Made by a program: the position numbers and the translations under genes | From: Caenispirillum bisanense | GTDB lineage: Bacteria; Pseudomonadota; Alphaproteobacteria; Reyranellales; Reyranellaceae | Length of the DNA stretch: 37,996 bases | Direction: 5' to 3' | NCBI GenBank assembly: GCA_945878895.1 | Contig: CAMDVZ010000004.1 | Coordinates: forward strand, 1-37,996 | Part shown: piece after piece, positions 30,291-37,996 of the stretch | Layout: each line of letters starts with the position of its first letter | Numbering within the stretch: the stretch's first letter is position 1 | Notes under the pieces: model-generated | Told to the model about the DNA's origin: nothing | The model's input: only the letters and a program-made list of their open reading frames with translations | Database searches by the model: none

Positions 30291-33224
30291 TCAGTGCGCC
30301 GCCGCCCAGCTGTCGCCGACGCCGACCTCGACCACCAGCGGGATCGACAGGCGGGCGGCGTTTTCCATCGTCGCCTTGACGATTCCCTTCGCCGTGTCGA
30401 CCTCGCCGTCGGGCGCCTCGAACAGCAGTTCGTCGTGGACCTGCAACAGCATGCGGGTCTTCAGGTTGGCGGCGGCCAGCGCGGCGGGCATGCGGATCAT
30501 GGCGCGCTTGATGATATCGGCGGCGCCGCCCTGCAAGGGCGCGTTGATGGCGGCGCGTTCGTGGAAGCCGCGGCGGGCGGGGTTCTTGTCGTTGATGCCC
30601 GCGAGGTGGATCTTGCGACCGAACGGGGTGACGACGTAGCCGCGCTCGCGACAGAATCTTCGGGTGCGGTCCATGTAGTCGCGGATGCCGGGATAGCGCT
30701 CGAAATAGGCCTCGATGTAGCGCCGTGCCTCGCCCTGGGCGACGCCGAGCTGGGCCGCCAGGCCGAACGCCGAGATGCCGTAGATGATGCCGAAATTGAT
30801 CGCCTTGGCCTGACGGCGGACCATCGGGTCCATGCCCTCGACCGGCACGCCGAACACCTGGCTGGCGGTGATGGCGTGGATGTCGTCGCCGCGCGCGAAA
30901 GCCTCCTTCAGCGAGGCCATGTCGGCGACGTGCGCCAGCAACCGCAGCTCGATCTGCGAGTAGTCCGCCGACAGCAGGCGGTGACCCGGTTCGGCGACGA
31001 ACGCGCGCCTGATCTTGCGGCCATCCTCGGTGCGCACGGGGATGTTCTGCAGGTTGGGATCGGTCGAGGCGAGGCGACCGGTCGAAGCGCCGGTCATGTG
31101 ATAGGAGGTGTGGATGCGGCCGGTGCGGCGGTCGATGGCCTGCACCAGGGCGTCGGTGTAAGTGCCTTTCAGCTTGGCGAGCTGGCGGTGCTCCATCAGC
31201 GTTTTCGGCAAGGCGTGACCGGCCGCGGCGAGGTCTTCGAGGACGCCGACGTCGGTCGTCCACGAGCCCGACTTGCCGCGCTTGCCGCCGGGCAATTTCA
31301 TCTCGTCGAACAGGATCTCGCCCAGCTGCTTGGGCGAGGCGAGGTTGAAGGCGCGGCCGGCGATCTTGTGCGCCTCGATCTCGTGATCGCGCATGCGTCG
31401 CTCGAACTCCGCGCTGAGGCCCTTGAGCAAGGTCGCGTCGATCTTGACGCCGGCCCCTTCCATGTCGATCAGCACCGGAATCAAAGGCCGCTCGATGGTC
31501 TCGTACATCGCGACCATGCGCTCCCCGACCAGGCGCGGTTTCAGCGCCAGCCACAGCTGCATGGTGACGTCGGCGTCCTCGGCGGCGTAGTCGCGGGCGC
31601 GCTCGATGCCGACGCGGTCGAAGCTCACCTGCTTGACGCCCGAGCCCGCGACATCGGCGAACTTGATGGTCTTCACGCCAAGATGCTCGGCCGCCAGCTC
31701 GTCCATGCCGTGGCCGTGCTTGCCGCCGTCGAGCACGAAGCTCAGCAGCATGGTGTCGTCGACCGGATCGATGTCGGTGCCGTAGCGACGCAACACGGCG
31801 CGGTCGTACTTGATGTTCTGGCCGATCTTGAGGATCGCGGGATCCTCGAGCAGCGGCTTCAGGCGCGCCACGACGTCGGCGATCGCGAGCTGGCCCGGCA
31901 GGATCGCGCCATCGCCGCCGCCCTCGCCCAGCAGGTCGAGCGTGCCCTGCGCGGCGCCGGTCGCGCGATGCGCCAATGGCACGTAGGCGGCGCGGCGTTT
32001 CGAGGCGCCGATGTCGGCGACGGGGCCATCGGGCAACGCCAGCGAGACGCCGACGAGGCCGGCGTTGAGCGAGTCGAGCGCGTCGGTCTCGCAGTCGAAC
32101 GCGACCACGCCGGCGCGCCTGGCCGCGGCGATGAAATCGTCGAGCGCGTCGAGCGTGACGATCAGTTCGTAGTCGGCCGGCGCCAGTGGCTGCGTCGAGA
32201 AGCGCCAGTCGGTGGCGGTGGCGGCGGGAGGTTGCGCCGCAACGCTTTCTCCGGCGTTCTCCGTGGCGACGGGCGGCGGCGCGACGTCGCCACCGGCCGC
32301 GGCAAGCGCGCGCGACTTCGCGGTGCCGACGTTGCCGCTGATGGTGTCGTCGCCCGACCCGAAACCCGGAAACCGCACCCGGTACTTGGCGATCAGCTGC
32401 TTGAAGTCCTGGCGCTGCAGCCACGGAATAAGCACCGCCGGATCGGGCGCGCGCTTGTCGAAACTGTCGACGTCCTCGGGCACCGCGACGTCGCGCTTGA
32501 GCTCGACCAGACGGCGCGAAATCCGCGCCAGTTCGGCGTTGGCGAGCAGCGACTCGCGCCGCTTGGGCTGCTTGATTTCGCCCGCGCGCGCGAGCAGCGT
32601 TTCGAGATCGCCGTACTCGCCGATCAGCTGCGCCGCGGTCTTGATTCCGATGCCCGGCACGCCCGGAACGTTGTCGCTGGCATCGCCCGCGAGGGCTTGC
32701 ACGTCGACGACTTTTTCGGGCGGAACGCCGAACTTTTCAAACACCGCCGCGGAGTCGATCCGCCTGAATTTCATCGGGTCCAGCAGCTCGACGCGGCCAT
32801 CGACGACGAGCTGCATCAGGTCCTTGTCGGAGGACACGATGGTGACCTTCGCGCCGGCCTCGACGGCGAGCCGCGCGTAGGTCGCGATGATGTCGTCGGC
32901 CTCGTAGCCGACCATCTCGACGCAGCCGATTCCGAAGGCCCGCGCGGCCTCGCGAAACAGCGGGAATTGCGGGATCAGTTCCTCCGGCGCGGGTGGCCGG
33001 TGGGCCTTGTATTGCGGGTAGATTTCGTTGCGGAAGGTCTCGCGGCCGGCGTCGAGAATGATCGCGACGTGCTCGACCTCGGGGTCCTCGAGCAGCTGGT
33101 CGATGGTCTTGCAGAAACCGAACACGGCGTTGACCGGCGTGCCGTCGGGGCGCGTCAGGGCGGGCAGGGCGTGGAAGGCGCGGAAGATGTAGCCCGAGCC
33201 GTCGATCAGGTGCAGGTGGCGCAT
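30291..33224 (-). CDS. polA: DNA polymerase I
   Basis: This 977-residue enzyme fills gaps after Okazaki primer removal and excision repair. The N-terminal 5'-3' exonuclease has LHLIDGSGYIFRAFHALP, EADDIIATYA, SSDKDLMQLV and GDASDNVPGVPGIG, all intact. The central 3'-5' proofreading domain keeps Asp377 and Glu379 (AFDCETD), NIKYDRAVL and DYAAEDAD, so proofreading should work. The polymerase domain has motif A DYSQIELRLLAHVA (Asp754), the O-helix RRQAKAINFGIIYG and motif C LLQVHDELLFE (Asp931). The start at 33224 has no strong ribosome site. It heads a minus-strand run; the 500-base region upstream holds its promoter area. Confidence 0.97.
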   Translation of the reverse strand: MRHLHLIDGSGYIFRAFHALPALTRPDGTPVNAVFGFCKTIDQLLEDPEVEHVAIILDAGRETFRNEIYPQYKAHRPPAPEELIPQFPLFREAARAFGIGCVEMVGYEADDIIATYARLAVEAGAKVTIVSSDKDLMQLVVDGRVELLDPMKFRRIDSAAVFEKFGVPPEKVVDVQALAGDASDNVPGVPGIGIKTAAQLIGEYGDLETLLARAGEIKQPKRRESLLANAELARISRRLVELKRDVAVPEDVDSFDKRAPDPAVLIPWLQRQDFKQLIAKYRVRFPGFGSGDDTISGNVGTAKSRALAAAGGDVAPPPVATENAGESVAAQPPAATATDWRFSTQPLAPADYELIVTLDALDDFIAAARRAGVVAFDCETDALDSLNAGLVGVSLALPDGPVADIGASKRRAAYVPLAHRATGAAQGTLDLLGEGGGDGAILPGQLAIADVVARLKPLLEDPAILKIGQNIKYDRAVLRRYGTDIDPVDDTMLLSFVLDGGKHGHGMDELAAEHLGVKTIKFADVAGSGVKQVSFDRVGIERARDYAAEDADVTMQLWLALKPRLVGERMVAMYETIERPLIPVLIDMEGAGVKIDATLLKGLSAEFERRMRDHEIEAHKIAGRAFNLASPKQLGEILFDEMKLPGGKRGKSGSWTTDVGVLEDLAAAGHALPKTLMEHRQLAKLKGTYTDALVQAIDRRTGRIHTSYHMTGASTGRLASTDPNLQNIPVRTEDGRKIRRAFVAEPGHRLLSADYSQIELRLLAHVADMASLKEAFARGDDIHAITASQVFGVPVEGMDPMVRRQAKAINFGIIYGISAFGLAAQLGVAQGEARRYIEAYFERYPGIRDYMDRTRRFCRERGYVVTPFGRKIHLAGINDKNPARRGFHERAAINAPLQGGAADIIKRAMIRMPAALAAANLKTRMLLQVHDELLFEAPDGEVDTAKGIVKATMENAARLSIPLVVEVGVGDSWAAAH

Positions 33225-33725
33225 GCCCGAGGCGTAGCACGCGGCGACGCCGGAGTCAGCGGGCCGCGGCGGGTCGGGCGGGCGGCGACCGGCTGCCCGC
33301 GTGCGGACACAAAGAGCATGCTGGAAAGCGGTAAAAGGTGGTTAAAATCAACGGATTGGGTCGTTTTCGGGGGTGTTTTTCCGTTATGGCGAGGCGCGAA
33401 AACGGGCGATTCCGGGCGCGATGCGGGGTCGGAAACGAGGCGGTAATTTTATCCGGGTAAAATTAATTTACCCGGCGATTTCAATGACTTGAGAAATCAT
33501 GATTTTCTCATAAACAGTATTTCAGTATCGCCATACACGCTCGAAAACCATCCGAATCCGCCACCCGCCCGAAAACACGATTCGCACCGGTCTGGTCGCC
33601 GCCGGCACCGGTTCGCACCCCGGAAATCGCGGATTTCCGCGCTTTCCGCCGCCATCCCGACCACCGCGCCAACCCCGCCTTTTCGCGCGACGCGAGGCGC
33701 CCTCTCCGACCGCCCCCGCCTGCCC
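33225..33725. other. Gene-free stretch upstream of polA
   Basis: Five hundred bases separate the start of polA from the stop of the amidase gene. The middle part (about 33430-33535) is unusually AT-rich and contains a perfect CCGGGTAAA-ATTAA-TTTACCCGG hairpin at 33453-33475 and a near palindrome GAGAAATCATGATTTTCTC at 33491-33509. I see no credible gene; long frames here are shadows. Confidence 0.7.
33453..33475. promoter_or_regulatory. Perfect inverted repeat upstream of polA
   Basis: Nine-base arms CCGGGTAAA and TTTACCCGG flank a five-base loop in an AT-rich segment about 230 bases upstream of polA. It could be an operator or, from the amidase side, part of a terminator. It has no long T run. 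Confidence 0.5.
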
Positions 33726-34388
33726 CTAGGCCCCCGAGCTCCACTCCAGCCCCGAGCTCGCGCCCGCGGCGGCGTTCGCCCCCATCAGCGCCCGCCAGCG
33801 TTTCGCCCCCGACGCGATCTCGCGCATCTGGGCCATGATGCCGTCGCCGGGGCAGGCCTTGTCGGTGATCGTCATCGCCCCCAGACGGCCGGCCGCGATC
33901 TCGCGTTTGGCCGCCACCTGGATGAATTTGTGGCAGGTGATGCAGGCCCGCGTCGGATCGCCGGGATCGGTCACGCCGGTGCCCTCGACCTCGAGGCGGA
34001 TGTCGGGATGGACGCTCGCGAGCCAGCCCATCAGGCGCGTCGCGTAGTACAGCTGGTCGACGGTCAGCGGCAGCGGATGGTTGCCGGCGTGCTCGATGTG
34101 GATCGACCCCGCCGTGCACCAGCCGGTGCCGAAGGTGATGTCGTCGGTGTCGGCGAACTGCACGACCCGGCCGTCGCGCTCGACGCAGAAATGCGCCGAC
34201 ACCATCTCGTCCTTCTTCTCGACCATCCAGGTGGCGTAACAGCCGCCCGGCGCCTGCGAGAGGTGCTCCGGCTTGGCGAAGCCGACGGTGTGCAGCACGA
34301 TGCGCCGGACCGGCGTGTTGGCGCCGGTGCGCACCTTGTTGGCGCCGGACAGTTTCAGGGTCGCATCGCGATCGGGATACCAGGGCAT
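33726..34388 (-). CDS. N-acetylmuramoyl-L-alanine amidase (Amidase_2/PGRP fold) protein
   Basis: This 220-residue protein has a PGRP fold: RRIVLHTVGF gives a first zinc His near 33, SAHFCVERDGRVVQFADTDDITFGTG follows, and SIHIEHAGN gives a second zinc His. ACITCHKFI and the ACPGDG segment correspond to the third ligand area. It has no signal peptide, so it would act in the cytoplasm on recycled peptidoglycan fragments or, if released, as a lysin. No holin or phage genes are seen. The start is ATG 34388; the protein is convergent in direction with polA only across the AT-rich gap. Confidence 0.75.
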   Translation of the reverse strand: MPWYPDRDATLKLSGANKVRTGANTPVRRIVLHTVGFAKPEHLSQAPGGCYATWMVEKKDEMVSAHFCVERDGRVVQFADTDDITFGTGWCTAGSIHIEHAGNHPLPLTVDQLYYATRLMGWLASVHPDIRLEVEGTGVTDPGDPTRACITCHKFIQVAAKREIAAGRLGAMTITDKACPGDGIMAQMREIASGAKRWRALMGANAAAGASSGLEWSSGA

Positions 34389-34573
34389 GGCGTTCTCCTC
34401 GACGGGACCGGACGGACGTCGCGCATGGACGGGCCGGCGTTGCGCGTCGCGTGCGGGATGGTAGGGAGGCTACGACAAAAGCGGGCGGGCGGCACGTGAC
34501 GATGGCGTGAAGGGGAGGCGGTGAGATAGTCCGACATTACGGCCAATTTCTCGACCTGACAGGCTGGTTTTTT

Positions 34574-34601
34574 GTCTGAATTTCCTATACATATTTCGGA
34601 C
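34574..34601. promoter_or_regulatory. Candidate operator/promoter of the AbiE-type toxin-antitoxin operon
   Basis: An imperfect dyad pairs GTCTGAATTT with the complement of its right half ending TTTCGGAC, immediately before ATG 34602. A third GTCCGA half-site lies at 34529-34534. TATACA at 34586-34591 is a candidate -10 inside the dyad, so the transcript could be nearly leaderless. AbiEi antitoxins are known to bind inverted repeats in their own promoter. Confidence 0.45.
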
Positions 34602-35303
34602 ATGATCAATTCACCTCCACCATTGCCGGCGATGATCCGGAATCGCGTGGCCCGTAGCCGGCGGCGGACCGTCTGGACGCCCGTCGACTTTCTCGACCTC
34701 GGGAACCGCGAGGCTGTCGACAAGACGCTACAACGCCTCGTTGCCGCCGACGAGTTGCGACGGATTGATCGCGGCCTCTACGACCGGCCAACGACAAACC
34801 GGTTGACCGGCAGAAAAAGCCCGCCCGACCCGCGCGGCGTCGTCGACGCGGTCGCGCATCGCGAGCGGATTCGCGTGCTGGTCGACGGCATGACGGCGGC
34901 GAACGACCTCGGTCTGACGGATGCCGTGCCGGCGCGGGTGGTCGTCCACACGGAGGCCCGCCTGCGGTCGATCCGTCTTGGCGCGCTCGACATCACGTTC
35001 CGGCCGACCGCGGCCCGCAAGTTGTATTGGGCCGATCGGCCAGCGATGCGGGTCGTCCAGGCGCTGCACTGGTTGCGCGGCACGATAGGCAACAAGGACG
35101 AGGACCAGACCGTGTTGAGGCGCCTCCGTCGGGTGCTTGACGATCCCCGGCATGGCCCGGCCGTCAGGGATGATCTGAAGCAAGGCCTCCAGACATTGCC
35201 CGCCTGGATGCGGACGCTGCTGAAACCGCTTCTGACGGAAGACGCGTCGAGCGCCGGTCACACGGGCAGCGTCGCGGCAGGGGCAAAGGCGGCGCGGCGA
35301 TGA
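34602..35303 (+). CDS. AbiEi-like antitoxin, DUF6088 family (type IV toxin-antitoxin)
   Basis: This 233-residue protein starts at ATG 34602; an upstream in-frame TTG at 34572 is less likely because it lies in the probable promoter. An N-terminal winged helix spans about residues 10-65 (MIRNRVARSRRRTVWTPVDF, then DKTLQRLVAADELRRIDRGLYDRP). A C-terminal domain resembling AbiEi follows. It overlaps the toxin start by ATGA. In AbiE systems the antitoxin binds the operon promoter and blocks the nucleotidyltransferase toxin without forming a tight complex. Assignment rests on the motif and the partner gene. Confidence 0.8.
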   Translation: MINSPPPLPAMIRNRVARSRRRTVWTPVDFLDLGNREAVDKTLQRLVAADELRRIDRGLYDRPTTNRLTGRKSPPDPRGVVDAVAHRERIRVLVDGMTAANDLGLTDAVPARVVVHTEARLRSIRLGALDITFRPTAARKLYWADRPAMRVVQALHWLRGTIGNKDEDQTVLRRLRRVLDDPRHGPAVRDDLKQGLQTLPAWMRTLLKPLLTEDASSAGHTGSVAAGAKAARR

Positions 35304-36352
35304 ATCCCGCATGGGACCGGATCATCGGCGCCGACGACGCGACACGAGCCGGCCTGTTCGCGACGACGGCGGTGCGGATCGGCACGACGCCATCTGGCGT
35401 CGAAAAGGACTTCTGGGTCTGCTGGACGCTCGACGCGCTGTTCAACGGTCTGGCGCCTGGCGGCCCCAGACTGCTTTTCAAGGGCGGTACGTCGCTCTCC
35501 AAGGGCTTCGGCCTGATCGATCGGTTCTCCGAAGACATCGACATCACGGTGTTCCGCGACGATCTGAACGTGAACGCGACCGTCGAGGAACTGGCGGCAC
35601 TCAGCGGCAAGAAGCGAACCGCCCGTCTGAACGCGATCGCCGACGCGTGCCGGACATACATTCGAGGACCTCTCAAGACGGAATTGACGGCCATCGTCGC
35701 CGCGCTGGCGGCGCGACATGGACTGCCGGCGGATCGATTCCGGATCGGGCTCGACGCGGACGACGATCAAACCTTGCTCGTTTGGTATCCGCCGGCCTCT
35801 CCCGTCGATGCCTATGTCCGGCCAGCCGTGAAGATCGAGGCGGGCGCGAAGTCGGCGCTCGATCCCAACACCATCAGCACCATCAGGCCCTATGTCGACG
35901 ACGACACGCCCGGACTCGACCTGGCGGTCCCCAACGTCGTCACGGTCGACCCGCAGCGGACCTTCTGGGACAAGGTCGTGATCCTCCATGGCTTGCGGCG
36001 TTGGCACGACAAGCGCGGCGAACTGCGTGGCGGCGGCCAGCGTATTTCGCGCCACTATTACGACATCCACAGGCTGATGGAGTCAGACGTCGGCCGGCGC
36101 GCAATGTCGAACAAGGCACTCGGTGCCGACTGCGTGGCTCACGCCCGCATGTTTTTCGATCGCCCCGACTACGACCTTGCCTCCGCCCGAGCGCCGAACT
36201 TCGCGGTGTTGCCCCACGGCGGCATGGTCGAGGCGCTGCGCCGCGACTACGCAGCCATGGCGGCGATGATTTTCGGTCCAGTGCCGGAGTTCGACCGGGT
36301 GCTTCGCAGCGTGGCAGGGCTTGAGGGATTGCTGAACTCGCCGGGTGCTTGA
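35300..36352 (+). CDS. AbiEii/AbiGii-family nucleotidyltransferase toxin
   Basis: This 350-residue protein has the nucleotidyltransferase motif KGGTSLSKGF (62-70) followed by SEDIDITV with Asp79 and Asp81. The later DPQRTFWDKVVIL and RHYYDIHRLM match the Lys/Asp motifs of AbiEii. Family toxins transfer nucleotides, often to tRNA ends, and cause growth arrest; some give phage defence by abortive infection. Translation is coupled to the antitoxin by a four-base overlap. All key residues seem intact, so the system looks functional. It ends 60 bases before the convergent membrane-protein gene at the edge of the low-GC patch. Confidence 0.87.
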   Translation: MNPAWDRIIGADDATRAGLFATTAVRIGTTPSGVEKDFWVCWTLDALFNGLAPGGPRLLFKGGTSLSKGFGLIDRFSEDIDITVFRDDLNVNATVEELAALSGKKRTARLNAIADACRTYIRGPLKTELTAIVAALAARHGLPADRFRIGLDADDDQTLLVWYPPASPVDAYVRPAVKIEAGAKSALDPNTISTIRPYVDDDTPGLDLAVPNVVTVDPQRTFWDKVVILHGLRRWHDKRGELRGGGQRISRHYYDIHRLMESDVGRRAMSNKALGADCVAHARMFFDRPDYDLASARAPNFAVLPHGGMVEALRRDYAAMAAMIFGPVPEFDRVLRSVAGLEGLLNSPGA

Positions 36353-36412
36353 AGTTGCCGACCCGAGGCAGGTGACGGTCGGCCGATTGTGGTCTCAGTA
36401 CATTCAGTTCAG

Positions 36413-37102
36413 CTAGATTTTTACGTCCGCTTCTAGCATTCGAGTCACTGCAAGGCCTTTCGCGTCCTTCCATTCGCCATTTTTCGCCACCTGCACACTC
36501 GCGATAAGTCGACGTTCCGCGCATTTCGGGCAAGAGAGTAAACGGAACGTCAGTCTAGCTTTAACGTCATCCTTCGGCAGCTTTCGCTCAGGCGGCTGCC
36601 ACTCAAGAACCTGTCGAATTATGGGTAAGTCGCCAGTCTTGAAATTTTCGTGCAGTACTGCGGCCTCTTTTGCCGTGAGATCTTTCGTGGACCTGGAAAA
36701 TATCTTCTTCAAGTAGGCTTGGCATTTTTCACAGCTTGGAAGATTGTATAGAACGGCAAAAGCGCAAAATGAACCAAGTACAAAACCACCGAGCCTCAGG
36801 ATCGCGAACAAGTATCCAGCATCACCAACTTCGCCGGTATCGGCCCCCGATCGACCGATCCTCATGTGCGCTTTGGTCATGACGAGGTCGACATAGTCCG
36901 CAAAGCTAATCAATTCACTGACATGACGGCCGTCGCTAAGGACAAGCGTGCTGAAATCAAGATAGTAGATCAGCGCCATCGTCGCCGAGCCGACAATCGT
37001 CGAAGCGAGAATAGCATCAACGATAGTCGGCTTTATATGAAACAGCCAAGAAGTGAGCAAAGCACCGCTCGCCGCCACAAAACCCACGAGACCAGCTCCC
37101 AC
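36413..37102 (-). CDS. Hypothetical membrane protein with cysteine pairs (frame downstream of an internal amber codon)
   Basis: This is 229 residues from a GTG start at 37102 and ends in TAG. It has two hydrophobic segments near residues 4-20 and 27-48, then another near 100-120 (LGGFVLGSFCAFAVLYN), and a cytoplasmic tail with CEKC near 127 and CPKC near 195 that could bind zinc. GC content is near 50 percent, well below the neighbours, a sign of recent transfer. No ribosome site precedes the GTG. The same frame continues upstream past a TAG (37115-37117) to ATG 37228, so this ORF may be the 3' part of an interrupted gene. I do not recognise a function. Confidence 0.6.
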   Translation of the reverse strand: MGAGLVGFVAASGALLTSWLFHIKPTIVDAILASTIVGSATMALIYYLDFSTLVLSDGRHVSELISFADYVDLVMTKAHMRIGRSGADTGEVGDAGYLFAILRLGGFVLGSFCAFAVLYNLPSCEKCQAYLKKIFSRSTKDLTAKEAAVLHENFKTGDLPIIRQVLEWQPPERKLPKDDVKARLTFRLLSCPKCAERRLIASVQVAKNGEWKDAKGLAVTRMLEADVKI

Positions 37103-37114
37103 CGGTATGATAAT

Positions 37115-37228
37115 CTAGAAGGAAAGGCTAAACACATTGAAGCCGGTGTACCGAGCGATGAGTACATTAGCGCTGCCCGCAGCAGCGCAACTCAGAAGCA
37201 TTGATATCCAGAGAGTTGCGTGCTTCAT
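37115..37228 (-). pseudogene. N-terminal part of the membrane-protein gene, ending in an in-frame TAG
   Basis: From ATG 37228 the frame encodes 37 residues with an N-terminal hydrophobic helix (LWISMLLSCAAAGSANVLIA) and TGFNVFSLSF, then TAG. Reading resumes in the same frame as IIIPVGAGLVGF, which continues into the 36413-37102 frame. The joined protein (270 residues plus one unknown at the stop) would have an extra transmembrane helix and a natural start. TAG most simply arises from TGG (Trp). Either the gene is broken, the codon is read through, or the base is a sequencing error. Confidence 0.5.
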
Positions 37229-37384
37229 ACGACACCTGTCAATCTCATCGTGTCCTCGCGGGAGAAAGCTTGGACATTTTCTACAACGTTGTCACCTGTG
37301 AACTTGCCGCACGCGAAGGCGTCAACCTCGCAATCCGCCAGTCACTGCATCCACACTCCGCTCGTACGGCCATGGAGATTGCCC

Positions 37385-37861
37385 GTGCCAAGCACTGAAT
37401 TGCCATCACGAAAGCTGGCAGAGGCCGACGCCAAGTTGCGAGCCGATTTGCAGGCCGCCCGAGATGCGCTCGATGCCGAGCTGACGAAGATCGACCGCGA
37501 GGGCAACTTTGCCGTTTCGGGATCCGCCGATGCGGTCACGAAGCATCCGACAACCGGCAGGGTTAGCGAGATGTGGAGCACCGGCGGCGCCGGCCTCAAG
37601 GGGCTCTCGTGTGTCACCTTGGCAGTCGTTGTCCTGGTGGTGGTTTCCCGGTTCGTGGACCAGTCTGGGATTTCGGCAGGAGCCGTTGAGTTTCTCAGCG
37701 GCGCCCTCCTCGCCCTCGGAGGCGTGGCCTTCCACGAATGCCTGTCGGCCCGTCGTGGGCTGCTCGCCAAGGAAGACGGCCTGCGCACGATGATCGATCG
37801 CGGCCTGCGCCGTATCGAGGTTGTCCAGAACGCCGTCGATCAACAACGCCGCGCGCCCTAG
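37385..37861 (+). CDS. Small hypothetical membrane protein with coiled-coil start
   Basis: This is 158 residues from a GTG at 37385 with GGAG seven bases upstream. The N-terminal 40 residues are helical and charged (KLAEADAKLRADLQAARDALDAELTK). Two transmembrane helices follow (LSCVTLAVVVLVVVSRF and GAVEFLSGALLALGGVAF), then a basic helical tail. Longer readings from ATG 37220 would add non-conserved-looking residues. It is divergent from the broken membrane-protein gene; a link between them is possible but unproved. Function unknown. Confidence 0.6.
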   Translation: MPSTELPSRKLAEADAKLRADLQAARDALDAELTKIDREGNFAVSGSADAVTKHPTTGRVSEMWSTGGAGLKGLSCVTLAVVVLVVVSRFVDQSGISAGAVEFLSGALLALGGVAFHECLSARRGLLAKEDGLRTMIDRGLRRIEVVQNAVDQQRRAP

Positions 37862-37956
37862 TGAACGCGGTGCCGCCCGCACCACCCACCCCCCTCCGCC
37901 CGTCGGGCACCTTGTGTAAGCGAAGGGGTCTATATTGGGGTCGTTCCGCAAGGAAT

Positions 37957-37988
37957 GCGCGGGGCCGGGAGGCCACCCGGCCCCGCGC
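37957..37988. terminator. Strong GC hairpin at the right edge
   Basis: Thirteen-base arms GCGCGGGGCCGGG and CCCGGCCCCGCGC with a six-base loop lie about 95 bases after the last gene. A TATATT box at 37931-37936 precedes it, so it may instead be the 5' leader hairpin of a transcript that leaves the window. The window ends before any T run could be seen. Confidence 0.45.
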
Positions 37989-37996
37989 GCCGGCCG

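Noticed and set aside
30216-33446. Plus-strand frame of 1076 codons opposite polA
   Set aside because: It is an antisense shadow; polA on the other strand has every catalytic motif.
37201-37398. A 65-codon plus-strand frame ahead of the last gene
   Set aside because: No ribosome site, no recognisable features, and it overlaps the start of the divergent membrane-protein gene.

Overview
The window is about 38 kb of very GC-rich DNA with dense, short-spaced, mostly operonic genes and Shine-Dalgarno-like starts. The content (a complete proofreading DNA polymerase I, TctC-type binding proteins, CaiB/HMG-CoA lyase pairs, LysR control of phosphonate genes, Rieske N-demethylase-like enzymes) suggests a soil or water alphaproteobacterium of the Rhodospirillales/Hyphomicrobiales kind. 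This placement is inference from gene content and style; no rRNA or tRNA gene was seen.

Layout. (1) 1-502: the 3' end of an IS630-family transposase abutting a 5'-truncated PIN-domain toxin remnant. (2) 774-17409: a phosphonate region. A 2-aminoethylphosphonate (AEP) ABC importer (binding protein, ATPase, fused permease, minus strand) stands back to back with a plus-strand pair: a GbcA-like Rieske oxygenase and a dimethylglycine-dehydrogenase-like flavoprotein with a folate (GcvT) domain. After a 0.7 kb repeat-rich gap and a fumarylacetoacetate-hydrolase-family hydratase comes a tight six-gene minus-strand operon: phnW, phnA, phnY, two PEP-mutase/isocitrate-lyase paralogues and a flavin monooxygenase. 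A divergent LysR gene (17548-18411) probably controls it. (3) 18538-27874: carbon and acyl-CoA metabolism: SMP-30 lactonase-like protein, malonyl-CoA decarboxylase, PcaF-type thiolase, adrenodoxin-reductase-type ferredoxin reductase, lactonase-like metallo-beta-lactamase protein, a small ACT-like protein, HMG-CoA-lyase-family lyase, family III CoA-transferase and a VOC protein. (4) 27879-33224: TctC-type binding protein, glutathione S-transferase, an exported unknown protein and polA. (5) 33726-37996: an N-acetylmuramoyl-alanine amidase-like protein, an AbiE-type toxin-antitoxin pair, a low-GC patch with a membrane protein whose frame is broken by an amber codon, and a second small membrane protein.

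How it may work together. PhnW, PhnY and PhnA form the known route AEP to phosphonoacetaldehyde to phosphonoacetate to acetate plus phosphate. The most interesting feature is the Rieske/folate-flavoprotein pair placed next to the AEP importer. Such enzymes normally strip methyl groups from quaternary and tertiary amines such as glycine betaine. I infer a possible pathway that imports N-methylated AEP, for example trimethyl-AEP, demethylates it stepwise and feeds AEP to PhnWYA. The two PEP-mutase-like paralogues and the flavin monooxygenase in the phn operon are unassigned and may extend the substrate range. These roles are untested.
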